Of a stretch of 64,000 nucleotides of DNA, positions 9,030-17,677 are shown in pieces. Under the pieces are notes generated by a model. The model had not been told where the DNA came from. It worked only from the letters and a program-made list of their open reading frames with translations, and made no database searches. Both the position numbers and the translations under genes were made by a program. How positions within the stretch are numbered: position 1 is the first letter of the stretch; every line of letters starts with the position of its first letter. The DNA lies in assembly GCA_023423535.1 (NCBI GenBank), contig JAFAFL010000146.1, forward strand, positions 20,085 through 84,084, given 5' to 3'. The stretch comes from Pseudomonadota bacterium. Lineage in GTDB: Bacteria > Myxococcota > Myxococcia > Myxococcales > Myxococcaceae.

Positions 9030-9950
9030 TCAGTGCGCCGCGAGCAGGTGGTCGATGCCCGCGTAGCCGTCGCGCGCGTGGGTGCCGTAGTGGATGACGC
9101 CGCCGCCGGCGGGGACGATCCAGGACTCGTCGAAGGCGAAGTCCGAAGAGCGGATCCGCACGAGGTGGTCGCCGCCGCCGAACGACCAGTGCCGCCCGTC
9201 CGGATAGAAGTGCTCGATCTTCGCGCCGTGCCGCGTCTTCACGTGGTGGGCGTCCTGAGGCGCGTCCCACGAGTTGTCGATCACGAACTCGATCACCTGC
9301 CAGAGGTTCCCCGAGGGAAGAACGCCCTGCGCCACGTGGAGGCCGGAGTCGTTGGGCAGACCGAACACGCGCTCGCCGCGGTACTTCATCGCCGCCCAGC
9401 GCAGGTCCCCGTTCTCCGAGGGCTCGTGGTGCAGCTTCACCATCACGTTGCGCGCAAGCCCGAAGCCCTCGTTGTGGCCCGGCTTCGAGTAGGTGTCGCG
9501 GAAGAGCCTCTGGCCCAGCTGATCGGCGCCGGCGCTGAAGCCCACCGTGAACAGGCCGCGCGCCTGGCGCTCGTGGAGGAGCCGCCCGAACTTTCCCCAC
9601 TCGCCGTCGAAGCGCGCGCCGAGCTCCTTGTAGCGGTCGAGCCCGGTCAGGGAGTGCCCGCCGCCGAGGACGAGGACCTCCGCGTTGGCGACCTGGTGCC
9701 AGAGCTGATCCACGTCGCCCTTCGAGAGGTGCGGGGACCAGTAGAAGGGGAAGTACTCGAGACCCTGATGGGCGTAGCGGTCGAAGAACCAGCGGAAGTT
9801 CCCCCAGGAGAACTCCTGCGCGTCGTCGGACATGGGGAGGAAGACGATCCGCTTGTTCGCCCAGCCCCCGAGGGCCCGCCGCGCGAGGAAGCGGTCGTGG
9901 AGGTAGTGACCGCGGTCGTGCGAGCTGTAGACGAAGACGGTGCCGTTCAT
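9030..9950 (-). CDS. S51-type (cyanophycinase-like) serine peptidase or GATase1-like protein
   Basis: 306 residues from ATG 9950. The pattern VLVLGGGHS (92-100) followed by TVGFSAGA (135-142) matches the nucleophile elbow of peptidase family S51 (dipeptidase E and cyanophycinase), with Ser139 as nucleophile. The N-terminus MNGTVFVYSS begins the first strand of a Rossmann-like fold and shows no export signal. It is first in a two-gene operon with the AlkB-like oxygenase, an odd pairing. Family members cleave Asp-X or beta-Asp-Arg bonds; the actual substrate is unknown. Confidence 0.75.
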   Translation of the reverse strand: MNGTVFVYSSHDRGHYLHDRFLARRALGGWANKRIVFLPMSDDAQEFSWGNFRWFFDRYAHQGLEYFPFYWSPHLSKGDVDQLWHQVANAEVLVLGGGHSLTGLDRYKELGARFDGEWGKFGRLLHERQARGLFTVGFSAGADQLGQRLFRDTYSKPGHNEGFGLARNVMVKLHHEPSENGDLRWAAMKYRGERVFGLPNDSGLHVAQGVLPSGNLWQVIEFVIDNSWDAPQDAHHVKTRHGAKIEHFYPDGRHWSFGGGDHLVRIRSSDFAFDESWIVPAGGGVIHYGTHARDGYAGIDHLLAAH

Positions 9951-10049
9951 GTGGCGCGCATTTAACACGGCGCACGCCCGAGCGGACGTGCCGGCCTCCC
10001 CCGGGGAGGGGTTGCCCGCTCCTCTCTTCGAACGCATCTCCCCCTGCCC

Positions 10050-10154
10050 ATGTTCGTCTTCTTCTCCAACCGTCTGGGTTGTGCGGGGAGCCTCGCGGTG
10101 AGCGCGGTGCTCACGGTGGCGGTCCTCCTGGCGATGCGAGCCTGCAACGGCTGA
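10050..10154 (+). CDS. 34-residue single-pass membrane peptide
   Basis: A short frame in the gap between the peptidase and kinase genes. It encodes 34 residues: a polar start (MFVFFSNRLG, then CAG), a hydrophobic helix rich in Val, Leu and Ala across residues 13-29, and a short tail RACNG. From memory, small proteins beginning with this FFSNRLGC motif recur as hypothetical proteins in Myxococcota and Actinobacteria, which supports a real gene. The upstream sequence is C-rich with no clear ribosome site. It precedes the kinase gene on the same strand by 98 bases. Confidence 0.55.
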   Translation: MFVFFSNRLGCAGSLAVSAVLTVAVLLAMRACNG

Positions 10155-10252
10155 GCCAGTTTCCAGCAGAGGGTAATTATCCAGAGGTGCTGTATCCGCC
10201 GGGCTTCCCTTATGGGTAGGCTCGGACGCCGTTGCACGCGCAGGACCCCGCC

Positions 10253-13200
10253 ATGACCGCCTACCGAATCGTCAAGAAGATCGCCGCCGGAGGGATGGCA
10301 GAGGTGTTCCTCGCCAAGCGCACCGGTGTGGAGGGCTTCGAGAAGCCGGTGGCCATCAAGCGTGTGCTACCGAACATGGCGCAGGATCGCCGGTTCATCG
10401 AGATGTTCCTGCAGGAGGCAAAGCTCACCGTCTCGCTGCAGCACGCGAACGTGGTGCAGGTGCTCGATCTGGGTACGGTCGCCGGCCAGTACTTCATGGT
10501 GCTGGAGTTCGTGGACGGCGAGAACCTGCGCGCGGTCCTGCGGATGGCGAAGGCGCAGGGCGTGGTCTTCGGGCTGCGGGAGATCCTCTTTCTCGTCGGT
10601 CAGGTGGCGGAGGGGCTCGCGCACGCACACGAGCGGAAGGACGCCCAGGGCGCGCCGCTGAACATCATCCACCGCGACATCAACCCCTCGAACGTCATGG
10701 TCTCGAAGGGGGGCGAGGTGAAGCTCGCGGACTTCGGGATCGCGCGCGCGGCGGACTTCAACTCGGGGACCGAGGCCGGCCAGGTGAAGGGCAAGACCGG
10801 GTACCTCGCGCCGGAGCAGATCGCGGGGGCGCCGCCGGATCAGCGCAGCGACCTCTTCCTTCTCGGGCTGATGCTCTACGAGCTGCTCAACGGGGGCACG
10901 CCGCTGTTCAGCGGGCAGAACTTCTTCGCCACGCTGAAGGAGATCGCGAGCTTCGATCCGCGCGCGCTGAAGCCGCTGCCGGGCGTGCCCACGCCGGTGT
11001 GGGCGATCGTCACCCGGGCGCTCGCCCGCGATCCCGCCGCCCGCTACCAGCGCGCGAGGGACTTCGCCGACGCGGTGCAGGGCTTCCTCTTCGATCACCG
11101 GCTGCGGGTGGGCGCCTCCGACATCGCGGCCCTCTTCGCGCGCGTGTTCCCCGACCGGCAGAGCCCGCTGGAGTGCGAGCCGGGAGGTCCGGTGCAGGAG
11201 ATCCGGCTCGAGCCCGCCGCGGTGACGCGGGAGGCCTCGCCCGCTTCGCAGTCTCATTCGAATCCTTCGGGACCGCGCACCGTGCCCGCCTCGCGCGCGC
11301 CGGGTCAGGTGCTCGCGCAGGTGCCGGTGCAACGGATGGTCGGCAGACGCGAGAGCTCGAACGACGGCCTGCCGCCGCAGCTGACCGCGCCGGTGCCCAC
11401 GCCCACGCCGTCGCAGCCCGGTTCGCGCAGCGGGAGCACGCCTGCGCCGACCACGCCGACTGCCTCCTCTTCGAGCCGTTCGTTGCCGCCGGGCATGAGG
11501 CTCGGAGAGTTGCTCGTGGCGCGCGGGCGGGTCACGCAGATGCAGGTGGACCTCGCGCTGGCCGAGTCGAAGAAGACGGGCGCGCGGCTCGGCGAGGTGA
11601 TGACCGCCCACGGGTTCTGCACCGAGGACGACATCATCCGCACCGTCGGCGAGCAGCGGCGGATGCCGTTCATCCTCGGCGAGAAGCTGAAGGAGATGCC
11701 GGTCCCCGGTCCGGACGTGCTGCGCCGGGTGCCGGTGGAGGTCGCCGAGCGCCTTCGCTTCGTGCCGGTGGGGATCAGCGGTCGCGAGCTCTACGTGGCG
11801 GTGGAGAAGCCGCAGGACCTCGCGCGGATGGACGCGATCAAGTTCGCGCTGGGCATGCCGGTGAAGCCGCTGCTGACCGGTGAGAGCGCGCTGCACATGG
11901 CGACGCGGCGCTTCTTCCACGGCGAGGAGCCGCCCTTCAACTGGGGGGAGATCGACACGCCGGAGAAGCTCGCCGAGGCGGGCATCTCGCGCTACGCGGA
12001 CCGGCACACCGGCACCCGGGAGCGCATGTTCGGCGAGCAGGAGCTGGAGCTCGACGGGGACGCGATCGCGCAGGCGTCGCAGCCCTCGGTCGGTCCGGAG
12101 CCGCAGCGAACGGCGGTCCCGGCGCAGGCTTCCAACGGGCGCTCGGTGCTCGTGGTGGGCCCGGACGACGCGCGGCGGGCGGGCGTGATCTCGGTGCTCT
12201 CCATGGGCGGGTTCTCCCCTTCCGCGGCCACGGCACAGGAGGCGGTGGAGGCGGTGCGGCGCGGGTCACCGGAGTTCACGCTCCTCTTCGCCGAGTGGGT
12301 GGAGGGCGCGCCGGAGCTGGCGCAGCGGCTGAAGGCGGCGGGCGCGCAGGAGGTGCGCGTGCTCGAGTCGGCGGCGGAGGCGCTGGTGGGCGAGGCGTCC
12401 ACCTCCGGAGGGACGACGAAGCTTCTCGGGCGCTTGCTCGAGGCCGCGGCGGGTGCGCTCGGGGGACCTGCCCTCTCCGCGCCGCTCTTCGCACGGTTTG
12501 CCTCGCAGGTGGCGCGGGCGCTGGGCGCCAGTCCTGCGGAGGTCGAACGCGCGGCGGCGGGTGCCTGGGCATGGTCCCTGGCCCTCTTCCTCGAGCCGGT
12601 GATCGACGCGCGCCCGAGCCCGAACGCGCTCCGGCAGGTGCTCGGCGCCGAGGCCCCGCAGCTCGCGGATCTGCTCACCGCCTGTGAGTCTCCGCGCGCG
12701 CAGCCGCAGGAGGGTCCGGCGGTGCTCGCCATCCGTGGTGCGTCCGCCTTCATCCGCAGGCTCGGAACCGGCGGGCTCTCCGGAGAGCAGGCCGCGAGCG
12801 CGCTGACCTCGTTGCGTGCGGAAGGGCATCTGCCCGCTGCAGTGGTGGAGTCTCTCGCGGCGGTCGTCTCCGAGAGCCTGCTCGCGGCGGGTGCGGGCGC
12901 GACGGTGGTGCTGCTCTGCGCGGAGGCGGCGACGGCGGCGGGCCTGCAGACGCGGCTGATGGCGCAGGGCATGGGCGTGCGGATCGCGGCGGACGAGAAG
13001 AGCGCGCGGACGCTGCTCGACCGCGGCGCGAGCGCGATGATCGTGACCCATGGCGCCGCCGGCGTGGACATGGTCGCCCTCACCCGTTCCCTTCGCGCGG
13101 TCGCGGGGACCCATTCGCTGCCGATCTTCCTCGTGGCGCCGGCAGAGCGGCCGCAGTTGGTGGACGAGGGGCTCGACGCGGGCGCGGACGACGTGCTCCT

Positions 13201-13276
13201 GCAGCCGCTCAATGCCGAGGTCCTCTCCGCGAAGCTGCGCCGGACGCTGCAGCAGCGGCGTCGCCAGGCTGGGTAG
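10253..13276 (+). CDS. Ser/Thr protein kinase - MshEN - receiver fusion
   Basis: 1007 residues from ATG 10253 (a TTG 21 bases earlier is possible). Residues 1-280 are a complete Hanks-type kinase: Gly loop AAGGMAEVFLAK, Lys36, HRDINPSN (140-147), DFG (160-162) and APEQ. A Pro/Ser/Thr-rich linker (330-412) leads to an MshEN/GSPII_E N-terminal domain (415-555, starting MRLGELLVARGRVTQ), a module known to bind cyclic di-GMP in MshE. Then comes a degenerate receiver (about 630-700), a ~170-residue helical region, and a second receiver-like domain (about 885-1000). No membrane segment is visible. The design suggests a soluble kinase tuned by c-di-GMP and intramolecular receivers. Confidence 0.92.
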   Translation: MTAYRIVKKIAAGGMAEVFLAKRTGVEGFEKPVAIKRVLPNMAQDRRFIEMFLQEAKLTVSLQHANVVQVLDLGTVAGQYFMVLEFVDGENLRAVLRMAKAQGVVFGLREILFLVGQVAEGLAHAHERKDAQGAPLNIIHRDINPSNVMVSKGGEVKLADFGIARAADFNSGTEAGQVKGKTGYLAPEQIAGAPPDQRSDLFLLGLMLYELLNGGTPLFSGQNFFATLKEIASFDPRALKPLPGVPTPVWAIVTRALARDPAARYQRARDFADAVQGFLFDHRLRVGASDIAALFARVFPDRQSPLECEPGGPVQEIRLEPAAVTREASPASQSHSNPSGPRTVPASRAPGQVLAQVPVQRMVGRRESSNDGLPPQLTAPVPTPTPSQPGSRSGSTPAPTTPTASSSSRSLPPGMRLGELLVARGRVTQMQVDLALAESKKTGARLGEVMTAHGFCTEDDIIRTVGEQRRMPFILGEKLKEMPVPGPDVLRRVPVEVAERLRFVPVGISGRELYVAVEKPQDLARMDAIKFALGMPVKPLLTGESALHMATRRFFHGEEPPFNWGEIDTPEKLAEAGISRYADRHTGTRERMFGEQELELDGDAIAQASQPSVGPEPQRTAVPAQASNGRSVLVVGPDDARRAGVISVLSMGGFSPSAATAQEAVEAVRRGSPEFTLLFAEWVEGAPELAQRLKAAGAQEVRVLESAAEALVGEASTSGGTTKLLGRLLEAAAGALGGPALSAPLFARFASQVARALGASPAEVERAAAGAWAWSLALFLEPVIDARPSPNALRQVLGAEAPQLADLLTACESPRAQPQEGPAVLAIRGASAFIRRLGTGGLSGEQAASALTSLRAEGHLPAAVVESLAAVVSESLLAAGAGATVVLLCAEAATAAGLQTRLMAQGMGVRIAADEKSARTLLDRGASAMIVTHGAAGVDMVALTRSLRAVAGTHSLPIFLVAPAERPQLVDEGLDAGADDVLLQPLNAEVLSAKLRRTLQQRRRQAG

Positions 13277-13351
13277 CACGCAGGCTCGCGCCCGAGCTGC
13301 TGCCCGGTTTCCGTTGACGATTCGCCCCGGGCGGCGTTCGTTTACAGGGAC

Positions 13352-13852
13352 ATGAGCGACTCGACGGAAACGGCGGCAGGCGCAGGCGCAGGCAAGAAGT
13401 TCTCGGTGGGCATCGTGGCGGGCGTGCTGCTCGCGGCGGCGGTGGCGGGCGCCGCGTACCTAGGCATGCGCGGCCAGGGCGGATCGTCCGGTCCGTCTGC
13501 GCAGGCAGGTGGCCAGCCTGGAGGCATGGGTGGGATGGGTGGAGGCTCGCTGCCTGCGAACCACCCGCCCGTTCCCTCGGGCGCCGTACCGGTGACCGGC
13601 GGAGCGCCGGGCGCGCCGTCGCAGGGAGAGATGATCTCCGGCCGTGTCGCAGAAGTGATGCAGGTGCCCGGTTACACGTACCTGAAGCTCCAGACCGAGG
13701 GCGGCGAGGAGTGGGCCGCCGTCTCGACGACGGAGATCAAGGAGGGCGCGGTGGTCGTGGTGACCAACGCGTTCCCCATGCAGAGCTTCCACAGCAAGAC
13801 GCTGCAGCGCACGTTCGACAGGATCTACTTCGGGTCGCTCGACGGTCGCTGA
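13352..13852 (+). CDS. NrfJ-like membrane-anchored protein
   Basis: 166 residues. An N-terminal cytoplasmic tip is followed by one membrane helix (about 18-38), a Gly/Met/Pro-rich linker (41-90), then a ~70-residue beta domain. It contains GYTYLKLQTEGGEEWAA and the ending FPMQSFHSKTLQRTFDRIYF, which matches the conserved core of NrfJ-related proteins found near multihaem cytochrome genes in Deltaproteobacteria. That family resembles OB-fold metal- or haem-handling proteins. There are no cytochrome genes nearby here, so the partner is unknown. SelO follows after 18 bases. Confidence 0.75.
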   Translation: MSDSTETAAGAGAGKKFSVGIVAGVLLAAAVAGAAYLGMRGQGGSSGPSAQAGGQPGGMGGMGGGSLPANHPPVPSGAVPVTGGAPGAPSQGEMISGRVAEVMQVPGYTYLKLQTEGGEEWAAVSTTEIKEGAVVVVTNAFPMQSFHSKTLQRTFDRIYFGSLDGR

Positions 13853-13870
13853 CGCGAGTCGGAGCAGACC

Positions 13871-15496
13871 TTGTCCTCTTCGTCTTCAGAGTTCCCCTTC
13901 CGGTTCGACAACCGGTTCACGCAGGAGCTGCCGGCGGACGCGGACACGTCTGCGCGCCGGCGGCAGGTCCACGGCGCGAGCTTCAGCCGCGTGAAGCCCA
14001 CGCCGGTCGCCGAGCCGAAGACGATCGCGTACTCGCCGGAGGTGGCGGAGCTGCTCGGGTTCTCGCGCGCGTTCTGCGAGAGCGAGCAGTTCGCGCAGAT
14101 CTTCTCCGGGAATCTGCTGCCCGACGGCGCGGATCCCTTCGCCGCGAACTACGGCGGGCACCAGTTCGGACACTGGGCGGGACAGCTCGGGGACGGGCGG
14201 GCCATCGCGCTGGGCGAGGTCGTCGATCGCGACGGGCGGCGGCAGACGCTGCAGCTGAAGGGCGCAGGGCCCACGCCCTATTCGCGCAATGCGGACGGCC
14301 GCGCGGTGCTGCGGTCGTCGGTGCGCGAGTTCCTCTGCAGCGAGGCGATGTTCCACCTCGGCATTCCGACCACGCGCGCGCTGTCGCTGGTGGCGACGGG
14401 CGAGCCGGTGGTGCGCGACATGTTCTACGACGGCCACCCGAAGGCCGAGCCGGGCGCGGTGGTCTGCCGCGTGGCCCCCTCCTTCGTGCGCTTCGGCAAC
14501 TTCGAGCTGCCCGCGTCTCGCGATGACAAGGACACGCTGCGCGCGCTGGTGGAGTTCACGCTGCGGCACGACTACCCGCATGTGGTCGCCGCGGGCGGGA
14601 CGCTGCAGGAGCAGGTGGCGCGCTTCTTCGGCGAGGTGTGCGAGCGCACCGCGCGGCTGATGGTGGACTGGATGCGCGTGGGCTTCGTCCACGGCGTGAT
14701 GAACACCGACAACATGTCGATCCTCGGCGTGACGATCGACTACGGCCCGTACGGCTGGCTCGAGGGCTTCGACCCGGTGTGGACGCCGAACACCACCGAC
14801 GCGGAGGGACGCCGCTACCGCTACGGCGCGCAGCCGGCGATCGCGCACTGGAACCTGCTGCAGCTGGGACAGGCGCTCCTGCAGCTGACGGGTGAGGCGG
14901 AGCCGCTGCAGGCCGCGCTCAACCGCTACCGCGACGTGTACGAGACGCGCTACGGCGAGATGATCTCGGAGCGACTCGGGTGGGGCACGCCGAGAGAGGG
15001 CGACACCGAACGCGTGGAGGCGATGTTCCGCACGCTGTCGCTCACCGAGACGGATCAGGTCATCTTCTTCCGTGAGCTCGCGCGGGTGCCGGTGGCGGTG
15101 CCGGTGGAGGGCGCTGCCGAGGTTTCCTCCGAGGACGCGCTGCTCGCGCCGCTGCGCGCGGCGTTCTACCGGCCGGAAGAGCTCGAGGGCGACGTGCGGC
15201 GCGCGTTCGTGACGTGGCTGCGCGACTGGGCGCAGCGGGTCCGCGAGGGCGGGCTCGAAGACGCCGAGCGCGTGCGCCGCATGGACGCGGTGAACCCGAA
15301 GTACGTGCTGCGGAACTGGCTCGCGCAGGAGGCCATCGACCTTGCGGAAGCGGGCGATCCCTCGCGCGTGCACGAGCTGCTCGAGGTCTTGCGGCGGCCG
15401 TATGAGGACCAGCCGGGTCGAGAGCACTTCGCATCGCGCAGGCCGGAGTGGGCCCGGCATCGGGCGGGCTGCTCGATGTTGTCGTGCAGCTCGTGA
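13871..15496 (+). CDS. selO: SelO/YdiU family protein AMPylase
   Basis: 541 residues. The start is read as TTG 13871 with GGAG six bases upstream; no ATG lies near. SelO is a pseudokinase-fold enzyme that transfers AMP to Ser, Thr or Tyr of redox proteins. Visible hallmarks are FDNRFTQELPAD, YGGHQFGHWAGQLGDGRA, the nucleotide-binding Lys130 in LQLKGAGPTPYSR, and VHGVMNTDNMSILG...TIDYGP with metal-binding Asn and Asp. The C-terminus ends SCSS, as in bacterial homologues with Cys where eukaryotes have selenocysteine. Length agrees with the family. It may be co-transcribed with the NrfJ-like gene. Confidence 0.93.
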   Translation: MSSSSSEFPFRFDNRFTQELPADADTSARRRQVHGASFSRVKPTPVAEPKTIAYSPEVAELLGFSRAFCESEQFAQIFSGNLLPDGADPFAANYGGHQFGHWAGQLGDGRAIALGEVVDRDGRRQTLQLKGAGPTPYSRNADGRAVLRSSVREFLCSEAMFHLGIPTTRALSLVATGEPVVRDMFYDGHPKAEPGAVVCRVAPSFVRFGNFELPASRDDKDTLRALVEFTLRHDYPHVVAAGGTLQEQVARFFGEVCERTARLMVDWMRVGFVHGVMNTDNMSILGVTIDYGPYGWLEGFDPVWTPNTTDAEGRRYRYGAQPAIAHWNLLQLGQALLQLTGEAEPLQAALNRYRDVYETRYGEMISERLGWGTPREGDTERVEAMFRTLSLTETDQVIFFRELARVPVAVPVEGAAEVSSEDALLAPLRAAFYRPEELEGDVRRAFVTWLRDWAQRVREGGLEDAERVRRMDAVNPKYVLRNWLAQEAIDLAEAGDPSRVHELLEVLRRPYEDQPGREHFASRRPEWARHRAGCSMLSCSS

Positions 15497-15508
15497 GCTT
15501 CGTCGCCG

Positions 15509-16999
15509 CTACGCCGTGTGGGCGGCGCCGAACCACGTGTTCAGCGCGTCGGTGAGGCCGCGGTCGGTGCCGTCGCCTACCCAGGCGACGTGGCCGTCGG
15601 GCCGGATGAGCACCGAGGAGGGTGCGCTGATGTTCCCGATGCCCGGAAGCTCCCACCGGCCGTCGTAGCGCGCGTCCACGGTGCGGAGGCCGCGGCCGCG
15701 CAGTGGCGCTGCATCGAATGCACGTGATGGGTCGAGGTTGAGCAGCACCGGCCTCGCGTCGCGCAGCAGCGAGAAGACGCGCAGCTCGTCGTCGTTCTCG
15801 TTCGTGCGCAGGTCCAGGTCCGGCATCCGCCTGCCGAGCAGCGGGTGGCTTTGAACGTCCCCCAGCTCGTACCGGATCCCGAGCCCGGACATCATCGCGC
15901 CAAAGCGGCGGCGAGGCTCGTCCATGGAGAGGAGCTCGGCGAACGTGTCGCTCAACGCCTTCGCTCGATCGTCGTTCCGTCGCAGCAGCTCCGTCTGCGC
16001 GAGCGAGTTGCGCAGCACGCGCGCGCCTACCGGGTGACGCTCGGAGTGGTAGGTGTCGAGGAGCGCTTCCGGTGAAGTCCCCTTCACCACCTGCGCGAGC
16101 TTCCAGCCGAGGTTCACCGCGTCCTGCACGCCGGTGTTGAGGCCCTGCCCGCCCACCGGGTGATGCACGTGCGCGGCGTCTCCCGCGAGGAGCACCCGGC
16201 CCTTCCGGTACTGCACCGCCTGTCGCGCGGCGTCGGTGAAGCGCGAGAGCCAATGCGGCCTGTGGGCGCCGAAGTCGCTTCCGAAGATGGCGCGGAGGGC
16301 CTCGCGGAGTTCGTGGATGGAGGGCTCGCCGGCGTTGCTGCTGCGGAGCTCCTGCTCCGTCACCAGCACGCTCAGCCGACTCGGCGTCTCAGCCGGTGTG
16401 AGCGCGTGGATCCCGTGCGCGTCGCGGCGCATGCCGAAGGGCGGCGGCTCGGTGAACTCCACCTCGCCGATGAGCCAGCTCGCGGTGGGATCCCAGCCGG
16501 CGAACTCGATGCCGGCGGTCTTGCGCACGAGACTCCGCCCGCCGTCGCAGCCGACGAGGTACTCGGCGCGCAGCGTCTGGCCGTCGGAGAGCTGGACCTC
16601 CACGCCCGCTGCGTCCTGCGTGAAGCCGGTCACCTCGCGGCTGCGGAGGAGCGGCACGCCGAGCTCCTCGACCCAACCGGAGAGGATGCGCTCGAAGTGG
16701 TACTGCGTCAGCGCGAGCCCGTAGTTGTGCCGCGTGGGCTGGTCGCTGATGTCGAGCGGGTTCCACCCGAAGCCGGCGACCTGCGCGGTCTTGCCCTCTG
16801 CGAGGAACCGATCCGCCACGCCGCGCATGTCGAGGATCTCGATCGTGCGCGCGTGCAGTCCGCGGGAGCGCGTGCCGGCGACGTCCTGCGTGGCGCGGCG
16901 CTCGACGATGACGACGGCCACCTTCGCCAGCGCCAGCTCCGCGGCGAGCATCAGGCCGGTGGGGCCGCCACCGACGATCACCACCGCGTGTCGGGCCAT
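15509..16999 (-). CDS. FAD-dependent aromatic-type monooxygenase
   Basis: 496 residues from ATG 16999, with GGGAGG six bases upstream. The three flavoprotein hydroxylase fingerprints are present: GGGPTGLMLA near the N-terminus for the FAD ADP moiety, VGCDGGRSLVRK (DG motif) and VLLAGDAAHVHHPVGGQGLN (GD motif). The last ~100 residues form a thioredoxin-like domain as in PgaE- or rifampicin-monooxygenase-type enzymes. Such enzymes use NAD(P)H and O2 to hydroxylate phenolic or polyketide compounds. There is no biosynthetic cluster beside it, so a detoxifying role is as likely as a biosynthetic one. It converges with selO, 12 bases away. Confidence 0.9.
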   Translation of the reverse strand: MARHAVVIVGGGPTGLMLAAELALAKVAVVIVERRATQDVAGTRSRGLHARTIEILDMRGVADRFLAEGKTAQVAGFGWNPLDISDQPTRHNYGLALTQYHFERILSGWVEELGVPLLRSREVTGFTQDAAGVEVQLSDGQTLRAEYLVGCDGGRSLVRKTAGIEFAGWDPTASWLIGEVEFTEPPPFGMRRDAHGIHALTPAETPSRLSVLVTEQELRSSNAGEPSIHELREALRAIFGSDFGAHRPHWLSRFTDAARQAVQYRKGRVLLAGDAAHVHHPVGGQGLNTGVQDAVNLGWKLAQVVKGTSPEALLDTYHSERHPVGARVLRNSLAQTELLRRNDDRAKALSDTFAELLSMDEPRRRFGAMMSGLGIRYELGDVQSHPLLGRRMPDLDLRTNENDDELRVFSLLRDARPVLLNLDPSRAFDAAPLRGRGLRTVDARYDGRWELPGIGNISAPSSVLIRPDGHVAWVGDGTDRGLTDALNTWFGAAHTA

Positions 17000-17038
17000 C
17001 CCGTGCCTCCCTCTCGTTTTCGTCCCAGATCGCTGCGG

Positions 17039-17677
17039 TCAGAACTCGATGACCAGTCCCACCCGCCGCGGAAGATCCTCGGACGCGGGGACCTTCAGCT
17101 TGTAGGCGGGCTCGCTGAGCACCTTCACCAGGCACTCGCGCTGGGTGGTGGAGAGTCCCTCGGTGCTACCGAGCGGTTCGACCTCGTGGTCCGCCACCCG
17201 ACCGCTGTGCGCGTTCAGCGCGGCGGCCCAGCGCAGCGCACCCGGACGTTCGGCTCCGGTGAAACAGGCCGCGAGCCTGCCGCTGCGCGCGGAGACCTGG
17301 AGGTGGAAGTCTTCGAGCCACGCGGGCCGGTCGCGCAGGTCGTTGCCGAACTTCCCCCGCTGCTGCTTGTCGAGCTTCCCCTTCAACGGACCCGGCTTCG
17401 GCGCGGGGAGCTTCGGCGGGGGCGCAGGCTTCGGCGGCTCGGGCGTGCCGATGGTCGGGGGGATGGGCGCGGGCGGCGGCGGATCGTCGCACTGACAACG
17501 GGCAAACAGTGCAACCAGCAGCAAACACAGGAGAAGTGCCCCGCTCTGCTTTCGGCGGCGCCGCTGCCGGGCCTTCTTCACCGCGGGCAGCTGCTCGACC
17601 TGTGCGCGCGCCTGACGACGCAGCTCGGCCATCGTCTTGCGGAGCGCGCGCCGCTGCTGGCGAATGCCGGCACTCAT
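17039..17677 (-). CDS. Operon gene 12: single-pass protein with AgmX/PglI-type C-terminus
   Basis: 212 residues. A very basic N-terminus (Arg/Lys-rich, residues 9-43) precedes one membrane helix (about 46-60), a Pro-rich periplasmic spacer (64-105) and a C-terminal domain from about 115. In that domain CF, GRV, CL, a Tyr-x-Leu and a final VGLVIEF follow the AgmX/PglI C-terminal pattern, related to TonB. The ATG overlaps the preceding stop as ATGA, indicating translational coupling. As last gene of the operon it could couple the inner-membrane motor to outer-membrane parts, as TonB-like proteins do; this is inference. Confidence 0.8.
   Translation of the reverse strand: MSAGIRQQRRALRKTMAELRRQARAQVEQLPAVKKARQRRRRKQSGALLLCLLLVALFARCQCDDPPPPAPIPPTIGTPEPPKPAPPPKLPAPKPGPLKGKLDKQQRGKFGNDLRDRPAWLEDFHLQVSARSGRLAACFTGAERPGALRWAAALNAHSGRVADHEVEPLGSTEGLSTTQRECLVKVLSEPAYKLKVPASEDLPRRVGLVIEF

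Noticed and set aside
11992..13279. Minus-strand open frames across the C-terminal half of the kinase fusion
   Set aside because: Antisense shadows: Ser/Arg-rich, no domain, no ribosome site, and the plus frame has clear domains throughout.
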